From: Pseudomonas juntendi
Lineage (GTDB): Bacteria; Pseudomonadota; Gammaproteobacteria; Pseudomonadales; Pseudomonadaceae
Length of the DNA: 52,193 nt
Direction of reading: 5' to 3'
Assembly (NCBI RefSeq): GCF_009932375.1
Contig: NZ_BLJG01000097.1
Span: 1-52,193, forward strand
The translations under genes and the position numbers were made by a program. The notes below the pieces were generated by a model. It had not been told where the DNA came from, searched no databases, and saw nothing but the letters and a program-made list of their open reading frames with translations. Positions within the stretch are counted from its first letter, which is position 1, and every line of letters begins with the position of its first letter. Below are positions 39,571 through 48,613 of the stretch, in pieces.

Positions 39571-42057
39571 TCAGTTGCAGGTTAGGGTTTGCTGTCGGTA
39601 CCCGTCCGAAATGGGCAGGCCAGCAGGGTTCAGTTGCACCTGGCAGCGTGGTTGGTCGTCTTCGCCCCAGTGCGCGGTCAGGGTGTGCTCACCCTCATCC
39701 AGGGCCAGCAATAGCTGCCCGCCCTGGCCGACCATGCCTACTACCTCTCCCGAGTGGTCGAGCAGTTGTGCGCCGAAGGGCAGCACGTGGCCGTCGGCGT
39801 TGTGCAGGGTCAGCACCATGCGGTTGATGCGGCGGGCCTCGAAGCGGTGCCTGACCACCGCTCCGCGCCGTGGCACAAGCTGGGCTGTGGCATTTTCGAT
39901 GGTCACATCCGCCCCGAGTTGGTCGGTATCCAGTACCAAGGCATTAGGCTTGTAGGGGCGCAGGTGAGGAATCAGCGCGTAGCCGTTGGCGTCGGTACGG
40001 GCTGCGCCACCCTGGCGTATGCCGACGTCGGCGATCCCTGGCACCTGTACCAGGCCCATGGTGTCTCCCAGGTAGGGGCCGAAAGCCAGGCCGTCTTCAT
40101 GCAGCAGCACGGCGCCGCTGGCATTTACCGATACGTTACGGTACCGCTCGCTAAGCACGCCTCCTGCACCGAGGCTGGCGTGCGGTGTTTGGTATGCCAA
40201 GGCCAGTGAAAGGGTGTCATTGCGCTGCTGATCACGCTGAACGCTGGCGTTATAGCCTAGCTCCGGTCCCGCTTGGCCGCTGAGTGAGGTGCGCAGGCTA
40301 CTGCCACTGGCGCTGTACGACACGTCGGTCGACAGCCGGTGGGTGGCGCCGAACTCCAAGGGCATCGACAGGCTCAGGCCGATTTGGCGGTCACTGTGTG
40401 AGCCGGCGCTGGCCAGGGATTGCGAAGCATACAGGTTGTAGTTGAGCGAGCCATGATAGCCGCTGAAATTGAACTGGAACTGACGTTGTACGTCCTGGCG
40501 CTGCCAGTAGTTTTGCTGCGACAGGTTCAGGCTGATCGAGTGCCCTTTGCCGATTTTCTGGTAAACCGAGGCCTCGAGGCGGCTGCGACGACTGCCGAGA
40601 AAGCTGCGTTCATTGCTGCCTTGCCGGACCCATTCGTCGAAGTCCCGATACCCTTGGGTGGAATAGCGGTAACCGGCGAAGCGCAGGTGTGTGTCGGCGC
40701 CGAAGCTCTTGCTGTAACGCATCGAATAGCTCTGGCCCTGCAGGTCGCGGTGCGGCGCTGGCAGCTCGCTGCTGGCGTGGGTCACATCCAGTGAAAGCCC
40801 CCCCAGCTCGCCCAGGTCGCGCGCCACGCCCAGCGCGACTGCGCGATACCCGGTGCTGGACATCATCCCGCCGTACACCGACGAGCGCCAAGGTGTGCCC
40901 ATGGCCAGGCCGGCCTGCCAGAATACCGGGGTATCGAACTTGTCGGGCGGGTTGTAGCGCCCCACTGCGGCGCTGTAGTTCCAGACCCCAGGCCGTAGAA
41001 GGTTGCCGATGCTGGCATAGGGTTGCTGAAAGCGGCGCACCTGCCCATCAGCTTCGGTCAGCACCACCTCCAGTTCTCCAGTACCTCCTACGCTCAAGTC
41101 GTCGATGGCATAGGGGCCAGGGCTGACATAGGTGGAGTAGATCGGGTAACCGTTCTGCCAAATTTCCAGCTTGGCGCGGCTCTGGGCGACGCCGCGGATC
41201 ACAGGGGCATAACTGCGCAGGGCATCCGGCAGCATGTCCTGGTCTGCGTTCGCGCGTACACCGAGCATGGGAATGCTTCGAAACACTTGGCTGTCGGTGA
41301 ACGACTCGCCCAGGGTCACGGCTCCCCACGTCCCGGGCAGGTCGTGCTGGGCGAAGGTATTGGTCCTGTCCCAGTGTGCCCCGCTGCCGCTGTCTTGTCG
41401 CCAGGATTGCTGGCTGCGTAGGCGCCAGCCCTGCACGTTCAGACCGGTATTCAGGTACAGGTCCTGGCTGTACTGGCTACTCTGGTAGCCGTCGCTGCGT
41501 CGCGCCGAGGCCTGGTAATTGACGAATGCTGCGTTGATGCCACTGTCCCAACGCTGAGGGTCGACATAGCCTGCCACATCACGGCGCAAGGCGATTTGCG
41601 GTATGGACAGCGATAGCTGGAGCTTTTCGCTGTCGAAGTTCACTTGCGCGCCGGGCACTACGCCCGGCAGGTCCAGGCACTGGAGGCTGGTGGCCGTCGG
41701 ATCCTCCAGTGCATCCAGGCGCAACCCCAGCTCACCCAGGAGCGCCGGGGGGAGGCAGGCTTCGAGCGTTTGCGTGCGGGCATCGTTTTCGAACGTCAGC
41801 AAGTGCTCACCGATGTCCTCTAGATTGACGATCAGCCTCACCCGGTAACGCCCCGGCGGTAGTTGCTGTTCATCGCTCAAGGCGCCGAGCGCCAGGGCGC
41901 TGGCGCCAGGTTGGCGGGGGTCCTGGCGAAGAAAACCGGCTTCGAAAGGTGCAGCGATGGCTCTGCCCGGTTGCACGAGCAGGGGCAGTAGACAGCTGAG
42001 CGCGAGCAGCGCTCGCCGCACCGACTCGCTGTCAGGACAGGTTGGTGATGGGTTCAT
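39571..42057 (-). CDS. Outer-membrane fimbrial usher (FimD/PapC family)
   Basis: 828-residue pore that assembles and exports pilin subunits. Signal peptide about 1-36. The N-terminal chaperone-binding domain starts FEAGFLRQD; the 24-strand barrel carries the plug domain, with the family block YAPVIRGVAQSRAKLEIWQNG and SPGPYAIDDLSVGGTGELEV. The C-terminal domains end CQVQLNPAG with a cysteine, as is usual. ATG 42057 is favoured over 42066 because the upstream AGGA would touch the latter. It follows the chaperone gene by 31 bases. Confidence 0.95.
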   Translation of the reverse strand: MNPSPTCPDSESVRRALLALSCLLPLLVQPGRAIAAPFEAGFLRQDPRQPGASALALGALSDEQQLPPGRYRVRLIVNLEDIGEHLLTFENDARTQTLEACLPPALLGELGLRLDALEDPTATSLQCLDLPGVVPGAQVNFDSEKLQLSLSIPQIALRRDVAGYVDPQRWDSGINAAFVNYQASARRSDGYQSSQYSQDLYLNTGLNVQGWRLRSQQSWRQDSGSGAHWDRTNTFAQHDLPGTWGAVTLGESFTDSQVFRSIPMLGVRANADQDMLPDALRSYAPVIRGVAQSRAKLEIWQNGYPIYSTYVSPGPYAIDDLSVGGTGELEVVLTEADGQVRRFQQPYASIGNLLRPGVWNYSAAVGRYNPPDKFDTPVFWQAGLAMGTPWRSSVYGGMMSSTGYRAVALGVARDLGELGGLSLDVTHASSELPAPHRDLQGQSYSMRYSKSFGADTHLRFAGYRYSTQGYRDFDEWVRQGSNERSFLGSRRSRLEASVYQKIGKGHSISLNLSQQNYWQRQDVQRQFQFNFSGYHGSLNYNLYASQSLASAGSHSDRQIGLSLSMPLEFGATHRLSTDVSYSASGSSLRTSLSGQAGPELGYNASVQRDQQRNDTLSLALAYQTPHASLGAGGVLSERYRNVSVNASGAVLLHEDGLAFGPYLGDTMGLVQVPGIADVGIRQGGAARTDANGYALIPHLRPYKPNALVLDTDQLGADVTIENATAQLVPRRGAVVRHRFEARRINRMVLTLHNADGHVLPFGAQLLDHSGEVVGMVGQGGQLLLALDEGEHTLTAHWGEDDQPRCQVQLNPAGLPISDGYRQQTLTCN

Positions 42058-42088
42058 GTGTTCCATTCCTGAAGGCGACTCGCTACGC

Positions 42089-42832
42089 TCAGATAGCGTC
42101 CTGCACGGGGAGGGTCAGAGGCGGGGTCAGGCCACCGTAATCGTTGATGAACGTAACGGTGACCTTCAGGCCACTCGTGCCGAGTTGGCGCGGTATTGCA
42201 TAGCGTTGCGTCTCTAGCGGGCGCAGCATGTCGGCCTCACGCAGCGGGTGACGCTGGTCGGCAAGCTGCAGCTCGAACCGGCTGAACACGTAGTGATAAG
42301 GCGTGGGATTACGTACTTGCAGGTAGCGGCGGCCGCCCTCCTGCACGGTGGAGAACTCCAGCTTCTTCAGCTCGCGTGCCGGGTTCCCGGCGATGGCGGT
42401 GGGCCGGTAGAACAGCTTGATGCGTGTACGCAGGGCGATGCGTAGCGTATTGCGAGCAGCCGAGTCCGGGTCGGCTTGTGGGACTTCCTGCAGGTTGAAG
42501 AAGAACAGCGACTCGCGATCCTGGGGTAACTCATTGGGTAACCCATTGATCTGCACGGTCTGCTCTCGGCCGGGGTTCAGGCGAAACAGTGCAGGGGTGG
42601 TGACGAGCGGCACGCTGGTAGTGGTGTCGTCAGCCTCGGTGTTGACCCAAGCCTGTGCGGCATAAGGCTGCGCCGAGGGATTGGCGACAACTACCGAGGC
42701 ACTGCGTTGATGAGCATCGTAGACGATGCGGGTGGTGCTGATGGTGAGCGCTGCCTGGGCACCGTTAGGCGCCAGGGCGAGCGGCAACAGACAAGCGCAC
42801 AGCAAGCGCCTGCCTGACGTCAGAACATTCAT
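42089..42832 (-). CDS. Periplasmic fimbrial chaperone (PapD family)
   Basis: 247 residues with a signal peptide (about 1-27, cut after GAQA). Two Ig-like domains: the first with TRIVYDAHQRSASVVVANP and the usher-binding block, the second after IKLFYRPTAI, where the basic Lys anchors subunit C-termini. Alternating hydrophobic residues of the G1 strand are seen in RNTLRIALRTRI. It prevents pilin aggregation by donor-strand complementation. It lies between the pilin gene (69 bases upstream, with a hairpin) and the usher gene (31 bases downstream). Confidence 0.95.
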   Translation of the reverse strand: MNVLTSGRRLLCACLLPLALAPNGAQAALTISTTRIVYDAHQRSASVVVANPSAQPYAAQAWVNTEADDTTTSVPLVTTPALFRLNPGREQTVQINGLPNELPQDRESLFFFNLQEVPQADPDSAARNTLRIALRTRIKLFYRPTAIAGNPARELKKLEFSTVQEGGRRYLQVRNPTPYHYVFSRFELQLADQRHPLREADMLRPLETQRYAIPRQLGTSGLKVTVTFINDYGGLTPPLTLPVQDAI

Positions 42833-42866
42833 GTCGAGACCGTTCGAGGTGAGGTTGTAGCGGAAA

Positions 42867-42895
42867 ACTCCAGGTGCGCGGGCGGCACCTGGAGT
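42867..42895 (-). terminator. Intercistronic hairpin after the pilin gene (partial terminator or processing site)
   Basis: ACTCCAGGTGC (42867-42877) and GCACCTGGAGT (42885-42895) form a perfect 11-bp stem; in the minus-strand transcript TTTT follows. It sits between pilin and chaperone genes, where several fimbrial operons use such a structure to keep pilin mRNA abundant and reduce downstream reading. Confidence 0.7.
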
Positions 42896-42901
42896 GAATC
42901 G

Positions 42902-43444
42902 TCAGGGCAGTTCGACCGAGAAATTGACGCGGGCCTCTGCGAGGCCTTCGGTCACTACCGTTTCTGTCGATTGGTAAGCTGCATAGAACTGCATGTCAGT
43001 AGGTTGCGACGGAGAAATGTCGTACTCTTCCGACTCCATGTCGGGCTTGAGGATGTTGTGATTCTGATCCTTGATCAGTACGCCCAGGCCCGATGCTGTG
43101 CCGTCGCCCCGGCGCAGCCCGTAGAGCTCGTCGCCACCCACTACGCCATGCAAAGCTTCAAAAGTGACCTTGGCTTTGGTGCTGGGCGTACAAGTCGCGT
43201 CGGGCGTAATGCGCAGTGCGAAAGCCTTTTCCGGTGAAGTGGTACCCACTACCGGGAAGTGCTTGGGCAGGAAGTTGCCCATGGAAACGGAAGGCAGGAC
43301 GCCCATGCCCGGCTCTACCACCTCGATTGGGCAGGTGCCGCCAGCGTAGATGTAACCCGTGAAGTCGATGCGGCCGGTTTCCGTCGCCGCTGAAACGGTT
43401 GTACTCGCCAGTGCGAGGGCCAGCGGGAAAAGCAGTCTTTTCAT
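42902..43444 (-). CDS. Major fimbrial subunit (pilin)
   Basis: 180 residues with a signal peptide (1-19, cut after TVSA). The mature protein starts ATETGRIDFTGYIYAGGTC, the usual pilin N-terminal donor strand region, with a cysteine pair (about 20 and 64 of the mature chain) and the C-terminal EARVNFSVELP strand. ATG 43444 is chosen over ATG 43456 and 43516 because TGGAC lies before it and the signal peptide starts there. It is the first gene of the operon, with about 235 bases of free upstream sequence. Confidence 0.87.
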   Translation of the reverse strand: MKRLLFPLALALASTTVSAATETGRIDFTGYIYAGGTCPIEVVEPGMGVLPSVSMGNFLPKHFPVVGTTSPEKAFALRITPDATCTPSTKAKVTFEALHGVVGGDELYGLRRGDGTASGLGVLIKDQNHNILKPDMESEEYDISPSQPTDMQFYAAYQSTETVVTEGLAEARVNFSVELP

Positions 43445-43544
43445 CGTGATGTCCATAATAAAGTTCAGGTGGCTGCGTGAGCTCCGCAGGTTCCGGATCG
43501 CGAGTGAGCAGTGCACTTCCGGAACTCGAACAGTTTATGGACGG

Positions 43545-43626
43545 GCGAATAGGGCGAATGTAGGAAGACCGCGAATAACGGTAAGTAATGGGACAAGAGC
43601 GCGTAGGAAATAATGCTCTATTCGCG
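43545..43626 (-). promoter_or_regulatory. Iterated GCGAAT motifs upstream of the fimbrial operon
   Basis: GCGAAT occurs at 43545-43550, 43555-43560 and 43571-43576, and its complement ATTCGC at 43620-43625; CGCGAATA (43570-43577) and TATTCGCG (43619-43626) form an inverted pair. The first two copies are ten bases apart, one helical turn. This is a candidate regulator-binding region in the 235-base gap before the pilin gene. Confidence 0.4.
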
Positions 43627-43679
43627 AAGGGCAGTTTCCCGGGGACGCTTCAACACAGTGTCACCGGGGAAACGTGGCA

Positions 43680-44084
43680 TCAGTGGGGTAGGTCGGGCGA
43701 ACCAAGCGTACGTTTCTGCAGGTTCCAGTCGAAGGGTTCGCCTCTGCGTTCAGCTTCGTAGCGCAGTTCTTCCAGGCGCTGATAGAGATCGAGTTCTTCG
43801 TCGGGCATGTAATGCAGGCAATCGCCGCCGAAGAACCATAGCAGGTCGCGGGGCACCAAGTGTGCGATCTGCGGGTACCGCTGGATCACCTGGCAGATCA
43901 GGTCCTGGCCCAGGTACTGGCTTTCCAGCGGGTCTTGCGGCAGCAGGGTCAGCAGTTCGTCGAAGCGTTCGAGGAACAGAGCGTGGCTTTCCTCTGGTAC
44001 CTGCTCGGCTTCACTCAAAGCCACCAGGATGGTGCGCAGGTGGTTCAGCAGTTGCAGGTGGTATTCCAGATTGGGGGTGGCCAT
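43680..44084 (-). CDS. Conserved hypothetical protein next to fadE
   Basis: 134 residues, cytoplasmic, acidic, mostly helical; I recognise no named domain. Features seen: YHLQLLNHLRTILVAL near the start, DLLWFFGGDCLHYMPDEELD in the second half, and LEELRYEAERRG near the C-terminus. ATG 44084 with GAGGA is preferred over 44135. As I recall it, the same order (short hypothetical, acyl-CoA dehydrogenase, GST, ABC genes) recurs in pseudomonads including P. aeruginosa, so it belongs to the core genome and marks the right edge of the accessory region. It follows the dehydrogenase gene by 92 bases on the same strand. Confidence 0.8.
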   Translation of the reverse strand: MATPNLEYHLQLLNHLRTILVALSEAEQVPEESHALFLERFDELLTLLPQDPLESQYLGQDLICQVIQRYPQIAHLVPRDLLWFFGGDCLHYMPDEELDLYQRLEELRYEAERRGEPFDWNLQKRTLGSPDLPH

Positions 44085-44176
44085 GGGGCGGTCCTCGGTG
44101 TCGTTGAAACGGTCGCGGAGTATACGCCAGATCATGTCTTTTGGAGACAGTGCGGCCCGCCATGGGCCGCTCCGGT

Positions 44177-46624
44177 CTAGCGGACCTTGCCGGGCTCGGG
44201 CAACAACTGCTCCTTGTCGAAGGCGTCCACGTCGATCACAGCCCGCCGTGCTGCCTCGGCTGCCAGCAACCGTTGCCCCTCGGTCGACTGCAGCACACCC
44301 GCCGCCACGGCGGCCTCTATGGTCGATTGCCCGGGCGCGGGCCGCACTCGGCCATCTTTGAGCGCCTGGTGCACGTCTTTTTGCAGGGGGGCCGCTTCAC
44401 CCAGCAAGTCACAGGCCCGTTGCAGGGCCGCTACCGGGTCTCCCTCAGCCTGGGGCCTGAAGCAGCCGGCCAGCAGTTCTTCCAGCGCTGGGTCGCCTTT
44501 ATGACGGCCGATCAGTGCAGCCACCTCGGCGTCCAGTTCATCGCTCGGCCCGGTGTGACGGCGCCCGAATGGGAAAACCAGCACGCGCAGGGCGCAGCCG
44601 ACGAAGCGGTTCGGGAAGTTGTCGAGCAGGCTATCCAGGGCCTTTTCCGCTTGGCCCAAGCTCTCTTCCATGGCCCAACGCAACAGCGGCCGCATATGCT
44701 CGGGTGAGCCAAGGTCGTGGTAGCGCTTCAGGGCGGCACTGGACAGGTAAAGATGGCTGAGCACATCCCCCAGGCGCGCACTCAAACGTTCGCGCCGCTT
44801 CAGCGCGCCGCCGAGCAGCATCATGGAGAGGTCCGCGAGCATCGCGAACGCGGCAGCCTGGCGGTTCAGTGCATGGAAATACCCTTGGCTCAAGGCATCG
44901 CCCGGCACCTTCTCAAAACGACCCAGGCCGATGCCGTGGATGAACGTACTGGCCGCATTGCCGGCGGCGAACATGATGTGCTGCATCAACAGGTCGTCGA
45001 ACTCGCGCAGTGCCTGGTCGTGGTCCTGGCGGCCGGCCAGGGCCATTTCCTTGAGCACGAACGGGTGGCAACGGATGGCGCCCTGGCCGAAGATCATCAG
45101 GTTGCGCGAGAGAATGTTGGCGCCCTCGACGGTGATGAAGATCGGCGCCCCCTGCCAGTTCCGGCCCAGGTAGTTGTTCGGGCCCATGATGATGCCCTTG
45201 CCGCCGTGCACGTCCATGGCATGCTGGATGCATTCACGGCCGCGCTCGGTGAGGTGGTACTTGAGAATCGCCGACAGCACCGAGGGCTTTTCGCCCAGGT
45301 CCACGGCCTTGGCGGTGAGCAGGCGGGCGCTGTCCATCAGCCAGGCGTTGCCGCCGATGCGTGCCAGGGATTCCTGGATGCCTTCGAAGGCCGCCAGCGG
45401 CACATTGAACTGCTCGCGGATAGTGGCGTACTGGCCGGTAACCAGGCTGGTGTACTTGGCCGCACCCGTGCCGACGGCGGGCAGGGAAATCGAGCGGCCC
45501 ACCGACAGGCAGTTCATCAGCATCATCCAGCCCTTGCCGAGCATGGCCTGGCCACCGATCAGGAAGCTCAGCGGCACGAACACGTCCTTGCCGCTGTTGG
45601 GGCCGTTCATGAAGGCAGCGCCCAGCGGCAGGTGGCGCTTGCCGATTTCGACGCCGGGGGTGTCGGTGGGGATCAGGGCCAGGCTGATGCCCAGTTCTTC
45701 CTGCTCGCCCAGCAAATGGTCCGGGTCGTAGGCCTTGAAGGCCAGGCCCAGCAGGGTCGCGACCGGGCCGAGGGTGATATAGCGCTTTTCCCAGTTCAGG
45801 CGCAGGCCGAGGACTTCTTCGCCTTGCCATTGGCCTTTGCAGATGACACCAGTGTCGGGCATGGCGCCAGCGTCGGAGCCGGCCAATGGGCCGGTGAGGG
45901 CGAAGCAGGGGATTTCTTCGCCACGGGCCAGGCGCGGCAGGTAGTGGTTACGTTGCTCATCGGTGCCGTAGTGCAGCAGCAACTCAGCGGGCCCCAGGGA
46001 GTTGGGCACCATCACGGTCGAGGCCAGGTCGCCGCTGCGGGTGGCCAGCTTCATCGCCACCTGGGAGTGGGCATAGGCGGAGAAACCTTTACCGCCATAT
46101 TCCTTGGGGATGATCAGGGCAAAGAAACCGTTCGACTTGATATGCGCCCACGCTTCGGGCGGCAGGTCGAGGTCCTGGCCGATCTGCCAGTCGCTGACCA
46201 TGGCGCACAGCTCTTCTGTCGGTCCATCGATGAAGGCCTGTTCTTCCTCGGTCAGCTTCGGTGCCGGGTAGGCGAGCAGGGTGCGCCAGTCGGGGCGGCC
46301 ACTGAACAGCTCGCCGTCCCACCAGACGGTGCCTGCGTCGATCGCTTCGCGCTCGGTTTGCGACATGGGCGGCAGGGTGCGCTGGAACCAGTTGAATACC
46401 CGGCCGGTGAACACCTTGCGGCGCCAGTCGGGCAGCGCCACCACGGCCACCTTGAACGCCAGCACGATCCAGATCAGCGCCAGCAGCCAGCCGGGGGCGC
46501 TGCTGAAAATGCTCATCAGCAGGACGTAGGCCGCCACGATGCCGAGAATCTGCAGGGGCGCCAGGCGCCGGTGCGTGAGGTATGCCGCGCCGATCACCAG
46601 CACTACCAACCATAACAGCAACAT
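44177..46624 (-). CDS. fadE: Membrane-associated acyl-CoA dehydrogenase, FadE family
   Basis: FAD enzyme for the first step of fatty-acid beta-oxidation. The 815-residue length matches bacterial FadE, about twice the size of ordinary acyl-CoA dehydrogenases. Two hydrophobic N-terminal segments (about 1-18 and 24-60) anchor it. The dehydrogenase core shows FALTGPLAGSDAGAMPDTG (flavin and substrate binding), the QEELGISLALIP region and AMDVHGGKGIIMGPNNYLGR, and is followed by the FadE-specific helical C-terminal domain (about 515-790). ATG 46624 has AAGGAGGA directly upstream. A palindromic repeat lies between it and the divergent GST gene. Chain-length preference is unknown. Confidence 0.92.
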   Translation of the reverse strand: MLLLWLVVLVIGAAYLTHRRLAPLQILGIVAAYVLLMSIFSSAPGWLLALIWIVLAFKVAVVALPDWRRKVFTGRVFNWFQRTLPPMSQTEREAIDAGTVWWDGELFSGRPDWRTLLAYPAPKLTEEEQAFIDGPTEELCAMVSDWQIGQDLDLPPEAWAHIKSNGFFALIIPKEYGGKGFSAYAHSQVAMKLATRSGDLASTVMVPNSLGPAELLLHYGTDEQRNHYLPRLARGEEIPCFALTGPLAGSDAGAMPDTGVICKGQWQGEEVLGLRLNWEKRYITLGPVATLLGLAFKAYDPDHLLGEQEELGISLALIPTDTPGVEIGKRHLPLGAAFMNGPNSGKDVFVPLSFLIGGQAMLGKGWMMLMNCLSVGRSISLPAVGTGAAKYTSLVTGQYATIREQFNVPLAAFEGIQESLARIGGNAWLMDSARLLTAKAVDLGEKPSVLSAILKYHLTERGRECIQHAMDVHGGKGIIMGPNNYLGRNWQGAPIFITVEGANILSRNLMIFGQGAIRCHPFVLKEMALAGRQDHDQALREFDDLLMQHIMFAAGNAASTFIHGIGLGRFEKVPGDALSQGYFHALNRQAAAFAMLADLSMMLLGGALKRRERLSARLGDVLSHLYLSSAALKRYHDLGSPEHMRPLLRWAMEESLGQAEKALDSLLDNFPNRFVGCALRVLVFPFGRRHTGPSDELDAEVAALIGRHKGDPALEELLAGCFRPQAEGDPVAALQRACDLLGEAAPLQKDVHQALKDGRVRPAPGQSTIEAAVAAGVLQSTEGQRLLAAEAARRAVIDVDAFDKEQLLPEPGKVR

Positions 46625-46745
46625 AATCGGTCCTCCTTGGAACCAGGGGAGCTTGAACCGTCCCAGACAGCTTAGACGTAACGCCGTGAACGGCAGGGTC
46701 AGAACAGTGACAGGGTGTGGCGGTGGGAGTTTCAGGATATTTTCA

Positions 46746-46857
46746 GCCTGTGCCGGCCTCTTCGCGGGCACGCCCGCTCCCACAGGGGTATCACAGGGTT
46801 CGAGACGGGTGAGACGCCTGTGGGAGCGGGCGCGCCCGCGAAGAGGCCGGTACAGGC
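46746..46857. repeat. Palindromic REP-type repeat pair
   Basis: Two long inverted arms (46746-46786 and 46817-46857) are near-perfect reverse complements, with core GCCCGCTCCCACAGG and GGCCTCTTCGCGGGC, around a 30-base centre. It lies between divergent fadE and GST genes. Confidence 0.85.
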
Positions 46858-46910
46858 GAGAAAACTCTGGAGTAGACTGTGCAGCCCTCCACATTCATAA
46901 GGACGTTGCC

Positions 46911-47534
46911 ATGCTGAAGATCTGGGGCCGCAAGAATTCGAGCAATGTGCGCAAGGCGCTGTGGATTGCCCACGAACTGGGCCTGGACTTCGCGTCCATC
47001 GACGCCGGCGGCGCTTTCGGCGTGGTCAACGAGCCGCACTACCGCGCGCGCAACCCCAATGGCCTGGTGCCCCTGCTGGAGGACGGCGACCTGGTCCTGT
47101 GGGAGTCCAACGCCATCGTCCGCTACCTGTGCGCCGAGTACGGCGCCGAGCAAGGCTGGTACCTGGAAGACCCGCGCCAGCGCGCCCTGGCCGACAAGTG
47201 GATGGACTGGACCACATCAGCCTTGGCAACCCCCTTCCGCCCGCTGTTCTGGGGCCTGCTGCGTACCCCGGAAGACCAGCGCGACTGGGTGGCGATCAAC
47301 GCTGCGCACAAGCGCTGTGCCGAGCTGCTGGCGATGGCCGATGCTGCCCTGGCCCAGCAGCCGTATCTTTCCGGTGACCAGATCGGCATGGGCGACATCC
47401 CACTGGGGTGCTTCGCCTACGCCTGGTTCGAGCTGCCCATCGAGCGCCCGGCCATGCGGCATCTGGAAGCGTGGTACGCACGCCTCAAGGCACGCCCGGC
47501 CTACCAGGCTGCGGTGATGACGGCGCTGACCTGA
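46911..47534 (+). CDS. Glutathione S-transferase family protein
   Basis: 207-residue cytoplasmic enzyme of the soluble GST fold. The N-terminal thioredoxin-like domain has Ser-Ser-Asn in GRKNSSNVRKALW (residues 5-17; the catalytic position in many bacterial GSTs), the cis-proline in NPNGLVPLLEDG and the glutathione-binding WESNAIVRYL. The C-terminal helical domain has GDQIGMGDIPLGCFAYAWFE with the N-capping box. AAGGACG precedes ATG 46911. It is separate from the ABC genes by 146 bases. The substrate is not predictable. Confidence 0.9.
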   Translation: MLKIWGRKNSSNVRKALWIAHELGLDFASIDAGGAFGVVNEPHYRARNPNGLVPLLEDGDLVLWESNAIVRYLCAEYGAEQGWYLEDPRQRALADKWMDWTTSALATPFRPLFWGLLRTPEDQRDWVAINAAHKRCAELLAMADAALAQQPYLSGDQIGMGDIPLGCFAYAWFELPIERPAMRHLEAWYARLKARPAYQAAVMTALT

Positions 47535-47680
47535 ATCGAACACCACGGCTGTTTCGATAGTCACTATCAATACACATGACTGTACTTGTGCGGCCAGGCC
47601 TTGCACCATTGGCCGCACTCACTGCGCCAGTGACGTTATCTGGCGTGTCCTGCACCTTATTCTTCGGTAAGTGACCCGCT

Positions 47681-48613
47681 ATGAGTTCTGCCCTGTCCAT
47701 CCGACAGCTCACCAAAACCTACGGCAACGGCTTCCAGGCCCTCAAGGGCATCGACCTGGACGTTGCCGAAGGTGACTTCTTCGCCTTGCTCGGCCCCAAC
47801 GGCGCCGGCAAGTCCACCACCATCGGCATCCTGTCCACGCTGGTGAACAAGACCAGCGGCACGGTCAACGTATTCGGCCATGACCTGGACCGCGAGCCCG
47901 CCGCGCTAAAGCGCTGCCTGGGCGTGGTGCCGCAGGAATTCAACTTCAACCAGTTCGAGAAAACCTTCGATATCGTGGTGACCCAGGCCGGCTACTACGG
48001 TATCCCGCCCAAACTGGCCAAGGAGCGCGCCGAGCAATACCTGACCCAGCTGGGCCTGTGGGACAAGCGCGACGTGCAGTCGCGTTCGTTGTCTGGTGGC
48101 ATGAAGCGCCGCCTGATGATTGCCCGCGCGCTGATTCACGAACCGCGCCTGCTGATCCTGGACGAACCTACCGCCGGGGTGGACATCGAGCTGCGCCGGT
48201 CGATGTGGAGCTTTCTCACCGAGCTGAACCAGAAGGGCATCACCATCATCCTCACCACCCATTACCTGGAAGAGGCTGAGCAGCTGTGCCGTAACATCGG
48301 CATCATCGACCACGGCACCATCGTCGAGAACACCAGCATGCGCCAGTTGCTGGGCAAGCTGCATGTCGAAACCTTCGTCCTCGACCTCAAGCAGGACCTG
48401 GCCACGGCGCCGGTGTTGCAAGGCTACCCTTGCCGGCTGCTGACCCCGCACACGCTGGAAGTGCAGGTGGACAAGGACATCGGCATTACCGCGCTGTTCG
48501 GCCAGCTGGCCCTGCAGAACATCGAAGTGCAAAGCCTGCGCAACAAGACCAACCGACTCGAGGAGCTGTTCGTGTCCCTGGTGGAAAAAAACCTGTCGAA
48601 GGTGGCCGTATGA
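47681..48613 (+). CDS. ABC exporter ATP-binding subunit (YadG type)
   Basis: 310-residue ATPase of an ABC-2 type exporter. Walker A GPNGAGKST (38-46), Q-loop VVPQEFNFNQFEKT, signature LSGGMKRRL, Walker B LLILDEPTAGVD and switch His in ILTTHYLEEAEQL are all intact. The C-terminal extension of about 80 residues is usual. The start has only a weak ribosome binding site (GTAAGTGA). The stop overlaps the permease start by four bases (ATGA), so the pair forms one transporter. Substrate unknown. Confidence 0.93.
   Translation: MSSALSIRQLTKTYGNGFQALKGIDLDVAEGDFFALLGPNGAGKSTTIGILSTLVNKTSGTVNVFGHDLDREPAALKRCLGVVPQEFNFNQFEKTFDIVVTQAGYYGIPPKLAKERAEQYLTQLGLWDKRDVQSRSLSGGMKRRLMIARALIHEPRLLILDEPTAGVDIELRRSMWSFLTELNQKGITIILTTHYLEEAEQLCRNIGIIDHGTIVENTSMRQLLGKLHVETFVLDLKQDLATAPVLQGYPCRLLTPHTLEVQVDKDIGITALFGQLALQNIEVQSLRNKTNRLEELFVSLVEKNLSKVAV

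Noticed and set aside
13097..43444. Type VI secretion or Tc toxin locus
   Set aside because: RHS proteins invite this, but no VgrG, Hcp, PAAR, TcA or TcB-like sequence is present; the RHS N-termini carry no PAAR motif.
43631..43675. Terminator hairpin downstream of the hypothetical gene at 43680
   Set aside because: Arms GTTTCCC and GGGAAAC are visible but the stem is interrupted and has no T run; too weak to list.
44717..46615. 632-codon frame antisense to fadE
   Set aside because: Shadow with no signal, no domain and no start signals.
47555..47575. Fur-box-like GATAGTCACTATC before the ABC exporter
   Set aside because: Only a 5+5 inverted repeat; too few matches to the Fur consensus and no iron-related gene next to it.
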